21,131 nt of DNA from Pigoraptor vietnamica (GCA_943704525.1 CALSCQ010002433.1:1-21131), one strand, 5' to 3'; positions 8,535 to 18,208 are shown, numbered from the stretch's first letter. The notes: generated by a model not told the origin, from the sequence alone. A program made the numbers and translations.

Positions 8535-11342
8535 ATGGCCCGTACGATTTGTTTCGGCCTCGTGGCCGCGGCGCTCGGCGCTGTCTTCCTCGTCTCCGGC
8601 CTCGTCGATCCCGGTGGCGGTGGAGGCGGCGCGTCGCACCTCGCGTTCGCCGCCCAGGTGACTGGCAGGACTTTCAGCACGAACCGTGCCCTTGGGTGCG
8701 CCAACATGGTGGGCGATCTCTTCGACTGGACGGTCCTCTACGAGTACGACATTGCGGCCGAGTTCTGCTTCATGACTTCCGCCGACGCCGTCAGCGGACT
8801 CGACGCCCACTGCATCCCCTACAACAAAACCATGCCCTTCCACGCCTTCTCCGCTCCCGGCAGCCCGATCGTCCGCACGCTCGCCCAGCCGTTCGCCCGC
8901 GACGCCCTCGGCAACCTCACCGGCGATCTCAAGGACGACGTCGAGTACCTCTCCTTCGTCACCGACTTTGAGCACTTCAAGGAGGCCTTCGAGAACGCCC
9001 TCTTCGCCAGCGATTTCGAGCACCTCCGCAAGCTCCAGCGCCTCCGCGGCCTCCTCGTCTTCTCCGAGACCTTGCAGGAGGGCTTCCTCATCCTCCACTC
9101 CAACGTCTTCTTCCCTCCCACCGCGACCGACGCCGGCGGAAAGTCGCGCCTCGTCCCGCCGTTCTACGGTCCCGACGTCGCCGCCTCCCGCGAGCGCGGC
9201 TGGAAGTGGGACTTCGCCTTCCCCGCCGAGCAGTACTACGCCTGTGTCTCGATCTCGCCCTCCACGTCCAAGGACGTCTTCGACGCCGTGGCCGCCATGA
9301 ATCCCTTCGTCACCTTCGATCGCACTCTCCCCGGTTCCTCGCTCGGCCGCTTCGCCACGCCCGTGCAGCCCTTCAGTGGCTCCGTCTTTGCTCAGGCTGC
9401 CTGGCCCGACTACCTCAAGTGCGCCGCCACCGCCGCCACCGATCCCGACAAGGCCTGCCTCCGCCGCTACGACGTCGGCGCCGGCGGCTCCAACGCCACG
9501 ATCCTCGTCCGCATGCTCGCCGCCGATCCCAACGTCTGCGTCTCCAGCCATGCCAATGGCTCCTCCCTCTCCCTCGGCTACTCGTGGGGCATGCGCCCTT
9601 GGTCCAGCCCCGCCTTCATGACCGCCATCGTCGGCCCCCACGCCGCCCCCGGGTTCGTCTGCTTCGGCTCCCTCTTCTTCGCCCCCACCAAGGGCGACGA
9701 GAAAATGACCGCCGCCGCCCTCTGCCTCCGCAACGAGTTCATGTGGGCTTCCACCCTCAAGACCGGCCGCAACTTCGTCGAAGCCGTCTGCAAGCCCGAC
9801 GACCCCCCCAACTCCAACCCCAACGCCCCGCCGCCCGGCCTGATCCAGGATGCCCCGCGCCGCCGCAAGGTCGTTTACAACCGCCGCTGGATGTTGGACA
9901 ACAACGCCGAGGTCGTCAAGCCGCCTGTTGCGATGCCTGCCGCCGTCCCCGCCGCTGCGAGGCGTGCGGGGATCGACGCGCCTGACCCCAAGGCCGACGC
10001 GCGCGATGGCGTCACTGTCGAGGACGAGCCAGACGACGCCGGCGACGTTTCCACGGACGATTCCATTGACGACAGGACAGGCGACACAGCAGACGACGCG
10101 ACGGATGACGCGGACGGTGGCGAGAGCGCCGCACTTCCCGATCCTCGTGACGCGTGCACCCTCGAGGAGTTCTGCGACGACTACATCCTCGAGTACGCGT
10201 TCGAGGAGGCGCTTGGGGAGGACCCGAACACGAACGACACGCCACAGAAGCCGACGTCCTCGACCGTCCTGTTCGACAGCCTCATGGCGCAGCTCGACCA
10301 GACGCTCGTCCGCCTCGAGAACAGCGCGCACTTCAACTACGACCTCGAGGCCGACAAGATCAAGGCCGAGAAGGACGCCCTCGAGTACGAGCGCGAGTAC
10401 ACCCCCGACGGCGGCTGCCTCTTCCGCCAGTACTCCCACGTCGGCCGCCTCGACATGCCCGAGTGGACCGGCAAGCAGCCCCGCCGCCTCGACCCCACCG
10501 ACAAGATGGAATACGCAGAGATCCAGGTCCGCTGGCCGACGACGATCGAGGCGCATGCCTCCGTCGAAATCTTCGAGCAGACCGACCCCAATGATGACAC
10601 ATCCCGCCGTCCCGTCGCCTTCTTCGTCGTCGATGGTTACCGCAACGGTATCAATGCTTCCTTCTGGATTGGCCGCGACGAAACCGAGTCCAAGGGCCTC
10701 AACGACAAGCACGCTGTGACGTTCCTCTACGAGACGAAGCGCGTCCCCCGGTCCGTCCTCGCCGTCCGCAACCTCAACGCCACGTGCTACTACTCCGCGA
10801 TCGTCACGCTCAAGACCAAGTCGCGCGCCAAGATCTGGCGTCAGATGATGAAGTCGTACAGCCCAACCACCGACCGCCAGCTCACCCGCGACTTCTGCCT
10901 CCCCGGTCCCTGCACCTACCGCCTCGAGCAAATGAAGGTCAACGGCGGCGAGGCCACCGGCGCCGTCCTCGAGCACCACGAGTGGGACGACGCCGTCATC
11001 CTCCGCGCTGGCAGCCGCCAGTTGTGCGTCGGCGAGTTTACCTGCGAGATTACCCTTGAGACCGTCGAGTCGGAGTGCTCGGATCAGTACGACAAGATCG
11101 GCACTCTTCTTTTCGTGTACAACGAGACCACGGCGAATACGGCCGCTGACCTTGAGCTGATTGAGTTCCGGCTGCCAGTGGGTTACCTGCGACAGATGGA
11201 ACCGTGGTTGCTTTGGCGCGAATGTTGCTCATCATTGCCGCTTTTATTCTTCTTGCAGACCACGCAGAGAGCCCAAATCCCTTCGCGACCCCGCTGTCGG
11301 ATCACCTCTTGCATTCCCGGCGCGACACGGGTGGGTTTTTGA
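8535..11342 (+). CDS. Large secreted orphan protein with acidic linker
   Basis: The ATG at 8535 follows a good context (CGGCATGG) and starts a signal peptide (ARTICFGLVAAALGAVFLVS). The unspliced frame gives about 935 residues. I recognise no domain family. Residues ~25-430 form a Cys-containing globular region with several N-glycosylation sequons. Residues ~470-535 are an Asp/Thr-rich low-complexity linker. Residues ~545-880 form a second Cys-containing region beginning CTLEEFCDDYI. Codons are extremely rich in C/G third positions, supporting coding. The last ~55 codons (from 11178) lose this bias and overlap the next gene's start. The true end may be an exon junction near 11177-11181, and the frame could even join the downstream nuclease. 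It is probably extracellular; the function is unknown. Confidence 0.8.
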   Translation: MARTICFGLVAAALGAVFLVSGLVDPGGGGGGASHLAFAAQVTGRTFSTNRALGCANMVGDLFDWTVLYEYDIAAEFCFMTSADAVSGLDAHCIPYNKTMPFHAFSAPGSPIVRTLAQPFARDALGNLTGDLKDDVEYLSFVTDFEHFKEAFENALFASDFEHLRKLQRLRGLLVFSETLQEGFLILHSNVFFPPTATDAGGKSRLVPPFYGPDVAASRERGWKWDFAFPAEQYYACVSISPSTSKDVFDAVAAMNPFVTFDRTLPGSSLGRFATPVQPFSGSVFAQAAWPDYLKCAATAATDPDKACLRRYDVGAGGSNATILVRMLAADPNVCVSSHANGSSLSLGYSWGMRPWSSPAFMTAIVGPHAAPGFVCFGSLFFAPTKGDEKMTAAALCLRNEFMWASTLKTGRNFVEAVCKPDDPPNSNPNAPPPGLIQDAPRRRKVVYNRRWMLDNNAEVVKPPVAMPAAVPAAARRAGIDAPDPKADARDGVTVEDEPDDAGDVSTDDSIDDRTGDTADDATDDADGGESAALPDPRDACTLEEFCDDYILEYAFEEALGEDPNTNDTPQKPTSSTVLFDSLMAQLDQTLVRLENSAHFNYDLEADKIKAEKDALEYEREYTPDGGCLFRQYSHVGRLDMPEWTGKQPRRLDPTDKMEYAEIQVRWPTTIEAHASVEIFEQTDPNDDTSRRPVAFFVVDGYRNGINASFWIGRDETESKGLNDKHAVTFLYETKRVPRSVLAVRNLNATCYYSAIVTLKTKSRAKIWRQMMKSYSPTTDRQLTRDFCLPGPCTYRLEQMKVNGGEATGAVLEHHEWDDAVILRAGSRQLCVGEFTCEITLETVESECSDQYDKIGTLLFVYNETTANTAADLELIEFRLPVGYLRQMEPWLLWRECCSSLPLLFFLQTTQRAQIPSRPRCRITSCIPGATRVGF

Positions 11343-14035
11343 ATTTTGAATTGTATTTGTGTTCACTATGCGTGCTTCTCTCACTCGTTCAAACCTATCA
11401 CAGGCACATTGTATCTTGGGGACGAGGACGTCCGAGAGGCAGTTGATGTATTTGAGAAGGTGCTTTGCTCTCGCCACTTCTACAAAGACCTGTCCAGCTT
11501 CCCGTAGAAATCGACACGTTTGGCGCCCTGAATGGACCGCGGTTTGTTCCGATTTGCCACCGTTTCGATCCTGGTCGAGACTACACCTTCATCGCCGGTT
11601 CCTCCAAAGCCCGCCGTCACGTTACGAAGAAATTTGGGACACCTTTCGCTGCTCCATTGCCCCCTTCTCTTTGTGAGGCCATCCTTGCTGGTGCGTCGTC
11701 TCCCGAAGGTGTTAATGAGCAGGCGTTGAAAGATCTGCTTCACGGCGATGAGCGCGGCCTGTACTTTACTGTGTACGATACACGGAACCACATTCCCGTC
11801 TACTCGGCGTATTCTATTCGGCTCAAGGGCGGCCCTACGGATCTTCTACGGTACGCTCGCCCCGCTCCGGCCTCCAAGTCAGGGTTTATGGTCAACTCAG
11901 GTGCGACACAGTTGTTGCTCACCTTGTGCTTATTTGAAAGTCGGCTAATTTCAGGTTGCACATTCCGCGTCCTGCAGTTTTGAGTGGAATTGCGTATTTG
12001 CGAGCTAAGAAGGGCGGCACTGCTGGTGATCTTTTCAAATGTGAGGATGCGGGGCCGGAGAAGGTCAATGGCCATGGGATCTATGGGCGAGGGCACCTGA
12101 CGGAAATGACGACGAAGCTGCAGTCCTTGTTGAACGAAGAGGGCGTGGCGTCGTTGATGATGACGGACGACGAATATCGTGCGGTGACGGGCAATAGTGA
12201 TAGATACGAGCGCGGTCACTTGAATCCGAGCCTGCTGAATACCTTGTACCGCAAGGATGAGACGGACGAAGTTCTCTTCCGCAACAGCCTTGCGACTTTC
12301 TCCTTCCTGAACATTGTTCCTCAGATTGGGCGGTGCAATGGGGGGCAGTGGGGCGGGACTGAAGGGAAGCTGGTGGACGTGGTGTTGAAGGTTGCTGCGG
12401 ATTTCCGAGACTTGAAGGCCGAGCCACCTGTTGTGTACTTTGCGACTGGGACTCGACTTGGTGCATGCCCTAATGGTGGCCGCTGTTCAATCCCCAACCT
12501 CCTCTGGACGGAAATTTGTTCGCCCGATATCTTTGGCGCTTTTCGCGTGGAGGTGCACAATGATGGTTCTTCGTGTAAGGTGGCTGTGTTTGGCAATCTC
12601 AATGGCGATGTTCCTCGCATTCAGGCTCTTTCTGCTTCAGTTGTGCCCAGGCTTGGCAGGAGCTTCCACGGGAACGCAGGGTAGTTCTGTATCATACAGG
12701 GAGGCAATCAGGGGCATTCTGGACGCACCTGCCGATAAGACGCGTCAGAAAGCAGTGAAGAAGCTGGACTTGCCGCTCAGTGTGCCGCAATCTCGGGATC
12801 GTTGCAGTGGAGTCGATCGCGAACAATGTGTGCTCCTTGGCTGCCTGTACGTTGAGGGGATGACTGCGAAGGCGAGTACGAAGCGGGGTGCGACTTGTAA
12901 GTCCTTCTTTGGGAGCGGGGCCTCTGTCAAATCAGCCGTAAAGGTCTTTGAGAACGGTATCATGAAAATGGATAGTAACGTGTATACGGAGACATTCCGC
13001 CGCTACTTGGATAATGCTCTCGAGAGGGTCTCACAGGCGATAGAAATTGTGAACGGCAAAAGCCTTGCCCCTGCAAAGGAGGCTGCCCGCTTGTCCATTC
13101 GCCACCGGATCTTACAGTTCATTTTCCGGGCGGGAATTGCATTTGCTTGCCTGTTTGGTCCTGATAATGGCGTCGGCGATTCACCTTTGTGTGGGCGCCG
13201 GCGATGGGGCAATAAGCAGGCGACCACGTGCCACCCTGTCGAACTGGTCAGTTCTGATGCTGCGCCGCCGGACCCTACTTCGTGCTTAGTGGTGCTCAGC
13301 AGTCGCGGCAATTACCTGCAGCAGATCATGGACATCTTCATTCGGAATTTCATTCACGAGGTCGTTCACGGCATGCAACAGTACTGTGCTGGAAAAAACG
13401 TCTGCGCACTCCACCTTGCTCTGTTTCTGAGCGCGCCAATTCACAGAGAATCTGACGATTTTACTGATCTGAGCAAGTTTGCTGCGTTCGATATGGCTGC
13501 GAGCTTGTGGAAAACGTCGGGTACTGTGGGTCGGGGCCGTTACAGGTTGACAGACCCCGCTGCAAAGGTCCTGAATGCTAAGTCGGCTCTCGAGGTTGCG
13601 CAAAGGGATCTTATCACAAAACAGAGTGAGCTTCGGAGGATGACTGAACCGAGACATGCAGCGGCAAAACCCTTGAGCAATTCTCCGGCTGCAAAGAAGA
13701 GGCGTCAGCGACGCCTGTCTAATGCTGAGGAAGCTGTAGAAACTGCGAAACGTACGGTTCACTTGGCAAAAAAGGAACTCGAGAAAGCTGTAGCAGCTAT
13801 GACAATGCTGAGTGTGGCGGCGGGATCAGACACAGAGGAACTGCTGGCTGATGCAATCCGCGGTCCTCTTTGTCGATGTATGGTTGAAATTGATGATGCA
13901 ATTATTGCTGAACTGAACCCGCCTGCCGTTCTGACGGACGTCGACATGGTAAACGCCAACGAGGCGACAGCCGGCGCGGAAGTGCCAGAGGCCACGGGCG
14001 ACGAAACTGCTCCTATGGACACGCAGCCGCTATAA
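11222..14035 (+). CDS. Secreted ENDOD1-like DNA/RNA non-specific endonuclease with long C-terminal extension
   Basis: Inferred exons are 11222-11330, 11404-11459, 11498-11900, 11978-12574 and 12651-14035 (849 aa). Alternative sites that also keep frame are donors 11442, 11448, 11884 and 12610 and acceptors before 11955 and 12641. ATG 11222 gives a signal peptide (MLLIIAAFILLA). Family features are the YDTRNHIPVYSAY motif, ERGHLNP at about 12208-12228 (the catalytic His motif, with Glu where DRGH is usual), and the metal-binding Asn segment NIVPQ followed by NGGQW and a Glu. The family cleaves DNA and RNA with a beta-beta-alpha metal active site. About 460 residues follow the nuclease; they include Cys pairs, a predicted coiled coil (about 13560-13800) and a basic cluster KKRRQRR, and I do not recognise them. 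Codon bias is much weaker than in the gene before it. The start is uncertain (see findings). Confidence 0.8.
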
Positions 14036-14201
14036 CAGCGACTGGGGTGGTCGCAGTCGGCAGTAAAATATCCCGTCGTGAATCCCCCCTTTGTGTGGTT
14101 TTCTAAACTATTTTTAGTTGCAGCAGACAGTGTGATAGGTTATTCCATGTCAAAGTTGTGAGTGTGTAATCGGTTCAAGAAATTGCGCATCATTTATCAA
14201 A
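14036..14201. other. Convergent 3' intergenic spacer
   Basis: This 166-bp spacer lies between the stop codons of the nuclease gene (plus) and the F-box gene (minus). It is AT-rich relative to the flanks, consistent with 3' untranslated sequence of both genes. I see no canonical AATAAA on either strand and no strong hairpin. Confidence 0.5.
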
Positions 14202-16394
14202 TCATTCCTTCACAAACTTGCCCGCGGCAATTGCGTCGCGCAGCCACCGGTCAAGCGGGGGATTAAACCCCGATAGCTTCGTCACATCAGTCTCCTTAAA
14301 CGGAATTCTAAAATCGCAAACGGCTTGCAATGCATCGCGTCGTCCGCGACGGAGGAAGGTACGGAGGGAAATTGGGCGCTTTACGAGGTCGATCCCGAGC
14401 GCGCGCTCAATGACGAATGTGTCGTAATTACACTGCACATACTCCCACGCGCCCGACCGCAACTCAGGGCGCCACTCGAGCATCGAGCGCCAAAAGTTCA
14501 TGTCTAACACTTCCTCCATCCACCGCAAAACGAGCTCCGGCGGGGTCTTGCGCGACACGGCTGGATAAAGTTCGTCAAACCACCGCACGAGCTCAAATCG
14601 CCCGCTGCGCACAACCGCGACGAAGGCATCCTCCAGGCTCTTCGGCGTCGTCGCTGCGGCAGGGTTGCGCTCGAGCACCCAGCGGATGAGTCGCCACCGC
14701 CGCGACGCGACTGCGGCCGCCAACGACGCGCGTTGTCCCGGCAAGCGGCGGTCGATCATGCGCGCCAGCCCATAGCGACCCACCCGCACTGCTGTCTCGA
14801 GCGCATCGCTCAGGTTGAAAGGGCGCTTCGCCGGATCGAACCACTTCGGGTCTCGCGAAAACGCCGTATCGTACGTCGGAGTCCTGCGCGCGTTCACGTC
14901 GAGCATGTACTCAACCATCGCAAAATGCCCCGCGGCAACGGCGGCGCGTGCGTTCTGGTTGACATACAGGTCGTTGATCGAGTAGATGCGGACGACGTCA
15001 AGCTTCTCGCAGAGGTACCGCAACATGTCGACGTCCCCGCACGCTATCACGGGCGCAAGCCACTTTTCCTCGACGAGATCGTAAATGGTCTTGTGCCCGT
15101 ACACCTGATGCGTGCGACAAAGCGACAAAACGAAATCGACGAGTTCGCGCGTCAGCACGAACGGCGGCAAACTTCGGAGAGAGCCCTTGGATGGAGCCGT
15201 ATATCCCCACGCCCCCACGTCGAGAAATACGAGGAAGCGATCCTTTCCGACCAACTTTCGCTCGTTCAGCCACTTCAGCGCACCCATGTTCCCGATGCGC
15301 ATCATCACCCATGCGACGTACCGCATTCCCTCATCATCGAGGTGCGGGGCGACCATCGCCGCAGCGTCGTAATCGTCGTGTAAGAAACAATCGAGGAGCG
15401 TTTTGTCCGTGAGTTTCGCTCCGTCGCCGTTTACGCTCAGCTCGAGCTGCTCCCGAGTGCCAAACGCAACCGAACACTTGGCGCCCAACTGACGGAGGCG
15501 CGCCAGTTCCGCCACGTGTCGTCCCTGCGCCGCCGCACTCGCCAGCTCATTCATCTGCTCCGCGGTCAAGTTCTCGATGGCGACGGGCACGCGCGAAAGT
15601 ACAACGTCCAAATTGAAGCCCTTGAAGGCGTATGCCGTCGACAAGAGTCGAAACGTCACTTCAACGTCGTCAATGCCCTGAGAGCGACATGCATCAAGCA
15701 CGAGTTCGAGGATTCGTGGGCCAACAGCGACGTCATAGAACAAGATCGCGCCAGGTATGATTTCAAGCATGAACACCGGAGACACAACGGTTGTTCTGAA
15801 AAGCCTCTCGACAATCCCAACGTCGGCTATGCGCATCGCCGATTCGAGCGCGTCGCGCGCCGGAATGACGCTCCCAAGACAGAAAGGAGGCGCTTCGTCG
15901 AGAAGAAATAGCAATTGCTCACGCGAGAGTAACTCAAATGGCCTTCGCGACGCGTCGGCTGGCAGCGCTAGCAAACAATACCACTCATAGTTGTTTGCAA
16001 AAACCTCCAGTCGGTTGCGAACGATGAACGCAAACACGTCCCAGTGGCCGCGTGTAAGTGCGAACTTAATCGACTCGTTCGAGCAGTGCGTCACGCGACC
16101 GCGCTTGACCTCGTCCTCGTGGAGCAGCTGAATCACCTCGAGGTGTCCGCTCTTCGCCGCAAGGTCAATGTCCCAATAACCGTACGGGCGGTACCGCGAC
16201 AAATCGCCGACGACGCTATCGTTGACGACCGTGTCGCGAATGCGATCGAAGAAATCGCAGAGGCGCTTACACGTCGCGCGGAGGTGTCCAACGTCCGTCA
16301 GCGTGAAGCGCGCGAGCTTGACGAGGTGAACGAGCACCTCCTCCGACAGGCCTAGAAGAAGCGAAACGTCGCTCGCGCCCTCCGAGACGTCCAT
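14202..16394 (-). CDS. F-box protein with ankyrin-like repeats, intronless
   Basis: This is a single uninterrupted frame of 730 codons from ATG 16394 to TGA 14202. Residues ~10-50 (LSEEVLVHLVKLARFTLTDV and LRATCKRLCDFF) fit an F-box, the Skp1-binding motif of SCF ubiquitin ligases. Downstream there are degenerate ankyrin-type helices with the pattern A..[AS]GH..[VM]...L, for example DLAAKSGHLEVIQLL near residue 78, AVAAGHFAMVEYML in the second half, and RSGRFELVRWF towards the C-terminus. No signal peptide or membrane segment is seen, so it is probably cytosolic. By family knowledge such proteins act as substrate adaptors; the substrate cannot be guessed. F-box/ankyrin proteins of this style are common in amoebae, some algae and giant DNA viruses. 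The lack of introns contrasts with the spliced genes beside it. Confidence 0.85.
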   Translation of the reverse strand: MDVSEGASDVSLLLGLSEEVLVHLVKLARFTLTDVGHLRATCKRLCDFFDRIRDTVVNDSVVGDLSRYRPYGYWDIDLAAKSGHLEVIQLLHEDEVKRGRVTHCSNESIKFALTRGHWDVFAFIVRNRLEVFANNYEWYCLLALPADASRRPFELLSREQLLFLLDEAPPFCLGSVIPARDALESAMRIADVGIVERLFRTTVVSPVFMLEIIPGAILFYDVAVGPRILELVLDACRSQGIDDVEVTFRLLSTAYAFKGFNLDVVLSRVPVAIENLTAEQMNELASAAAQGRHVAELARLRQLGAKCSVAFGTREQLELSVNGDGAKLTDKTLLDCFLHDDYDAAAMVAPHLDDEGMRYVAWVMMRIGNMGALKWLNERKLVGKDRFLVFLDVGAWGYTAPSKGSLRSLPPFVLTRELVDFVLSLCRTHQVYGHKTIYDLVEEKWLAPVIACGDVDMLRYLCEKLDVVRIYSINDLYVNQNARAAVAAGHFAMVEYMLDVNARRTPTYDTAFSRDPKWFDPAKRPFNLSDALETAVRVGRYGLARMIDRRLPGQRASLAAAVASRRWRLIRWVLERNPAAATTPKSLEDAFVAVVRSGRFELVRWFDELYPAVSRKTPPELVLRWMEEVLDMNFWRSMLEWRPELRSGAWEYVQCNYDTFVIERALGIDLVKRPISLRTFLRRGRRDALQAVCDFRIPFKETDVTKLSGFNPPLDRWLRDAIAAGKFVKE

Positions 16395-17088
16395 TTCGCC
16401 GACAAAACGCTCGACACCGTGAGAAAAAGGGTAGGGTATCGCCGTTCAATCGACTGAAGTGTGCCTGCAGCAAACCAACACACAGTGAGCACTGTGCCGA
16501 CATGCGCCAATGCACGCACAGCAACATCAAGACAACCCACCAATCGCACTGCGCAGTGAAAGCAGAAAAGAGAATTGAACCATTGTTGCTGTTTTGACCC
16601 TACGAAGGTACGTAATGGGTCCTCCGTCGGTCTGACCGCGTGGCCGCGCTACCGGGGAATTAAGAGAGAGTTATCCCGAGTCGTTTGTTACGATCGTTAC
16701 GTTTGTTCGTGCCCAGAAAACGTAACATTGTTCTTTCACTTCTCGAGTCACGTGGCCTGTTGTAACACCTTTTTTTCCCCCACTCCGCCACGCCATTTTT
16801 TTTTTACCTATTTTCCAACGACCACGCCGTCCGAAAATGCATACCCAAGCATGTGCCGGTGCCGGAAGTCACAAAGTTCGAACGTCTCTGTGCCCCATTT
16901 TCCAACGACCACGCCGCCGTCCCCCCGTTTTACGGCGGGCCGCCCGAAAATGCACACCGGCTATGCATGTGCAAGTCACAAAGTTCGAACCGGACCACAC
17001 TATGGACGATCATACCTGAAACTGCGAAACCGCCGAGCTCAGCCGGCGCCGGGAAATGACGCAATACACATAACCCAAGTTGAGTGAC
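16395..17088. promoter_or_regulatory. Divergent intergenic region with duplicated block
   Basis: This 694-bp region lies between the F-box gene start (16394, minus) and the small spliced gene start (17089, plus). It is the likely promoter region of both. It contains homopyrimidine/T-rich stretches around 16770-16805 and a tandem duplication at 16811-16990. I recognise no gene in it; the open frames present read through repeats without codon bias. Confidence 0.5.
16811..16990. repeat. Imperfect tandem duplication (~90-110 bp), two copies
   Basis: Copy 1 (16811-16883) and copy 2 (16898-16990) share three blocks in the same order. TTTTCCAACGACCACGCCG is at 16811 and 16898, CCGAAAATGCA at 16831 and 16944, and AAGTCACAAAGTTCGAAC at 16866 and 16973. 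Copy 2 is longer because of an extra C/G-rich segment at about 16917-16942 that can pair with itself (GCCGT ... ACGGC). Confidence 0.8.
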
Positions 17089-17600
17089 ATGTCCGAGTCA
17101 GTCTGGCTACGCGGTCTTCGTGAGTCGCACTTGTGTCGTCTTCAGTTGTCTGACAAATCGCCGGCCACTCGTGCAATCCCACCGTCACAGACGCCGTCTC
17201 CGATCTTGGAGTATTCGCCTCAGGCCGCCGACTCGGGATCGACAGCCACGAATTTGTGAACTGCCTCATTCGCCAGTTGTTGAGCGTGCAACTGGCCCCG
17301 GTTTACTCAAACACGTTGAGCGACACGGCCACCGGCCAACCGAGTTATCGAAAGCGTGCCGAACCCCCAACCAAGTTGGCACTGTTCGACATTATTCGCA
17401 TTTCCCTCGACAAACACACAATCGGTTCTCTCTTCTTCAACAAGGTTGACGGCGACTCCCTCTTGTCCCACAATGTCCGTGTCACCCGCAACTCGTCTGA
17501 CGACGATTCCACCGTCTGCCGGATTCGTATCGACCCTCTTTCTCACTTCCTCCTTGCCTCCTCCCTCCCTCGTCAACCGCGCTCTATCGACCACACCTAG
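17089..17600 (+). CDS. Small two-exon orphan protein
   Basis: The exons are 17089-17119 and 17191-17600, joined by a 71-nt phase-1 intron with a perfect GTGAGT donor at 17120 and a CACAG acceptor ending at 17190. The product is 146 aa, starting MSESVWLRGLHAVSDLGVFA and ending at TAG 17598-17600. Third codon positions are mostly C, for example through the stretch encoding SLFFNKVDGDSLLSHNVRV, which supports coding. There is no signal peptide, membrane segment or family I recognise. The unspliced alternative gives only a 57-codon frame from the same ATG and is less convincing. It is the last plausible gene before the repeat-rich right part of the window. Confidence 0.55.
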
Positions 17601-18027
17601 CCAACGTGCTCCCTTGACGTGACTGCACCACGTCATAACGCCAAATACTAAACCCAAGTGCAAGCGCGGCAAAATGCGCGAATGACCGGCCCGCCGGCAA
17701 TCTGCCGCCACAACTTCCGTCCTCCAACATGCAGCGACGGCATCGTGCACATAAGCATCCGCGTTAATATGCAGCATTGACTCTTGCCGGCACACCCTTC
17801 CCAAACGGCGCCCTCGTTGTTCCTTCAAACCTCCGCTCCTCTCTCCTCTCTTCAATGGCGCGTAACCCGCCTCAAACACCCTCTGCCCCCAATGTGCCCA
17901 TAGCCGTCACGCGTTCTCAACCCCCACGCGTTCTCAACCCCCGCGCTTCCTTACGGCCCCCGCGCTGTCGGCTTAGCCCCCTCCCGCGTCCTTCAGTTAG
18001 CTGCCACTGGCACCTTCCCCTTTCAGT
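17601..18027. other. Low-complexity spacer without convincing gene
   Basis: After the small spliced gene, the sequence becomes rich in C/T on the plus strand and in Pro/Ser/Arg in its open frames (17777-18283). There is no domain, no consistent codon bias and no splice structure that I can support. It leads into a 19-bp minisatellite. Confidence 0.5.
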
Positions 18028-18187
18028 TTTCCGCACTTCGGCGTCCTTTCCACACTTCGGCGTACTTTCCGCACTTCAGCATTCTTTCCGCACTTCGCCG
18101 TACTTTCCGCACGTCGGCGTTCTTTCCGCACTTCGGCGTTCGTTTTGCACTTCGGCGTTCGTTTTGCACTTCGGGGCGTTCTTTCCA
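18028..18187. repeat. 19-bp minisatellite, about 8 units
   Basis: The consensus unit is TTTCCGCACTTCGGCGTTC, repeated head to tail about eight times with one or a few substitutions per copy. Two units begin GTTTTGCACTTC and one carries a 2-bp expansion (GGGGCG). The unit length is not a multiple of three, so apparent reading frames through it on both strands merely reflect a lack of stops. Confidence 0.85.
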
Positions 18188-18208
18188 CTGCGGGAGGCGT
18201 CTTTGTCC

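Noticed and set aside
8496-10979. 827-codon antisense open frame opposite the orphan secreted protein
   Set aside because: It is Gly/Glu/Val-rich with no domain. It results from the extreme C/G third-position bias of the plus-strand gene, which removes stops on the opposite strand.
16866-16990. tRNA gene suggested by AGTTCGAAC (B-box-like)
   Set aside because: The motif belongs to a tandem duplication, and no cloverleaf or A-box lies at the right distance.
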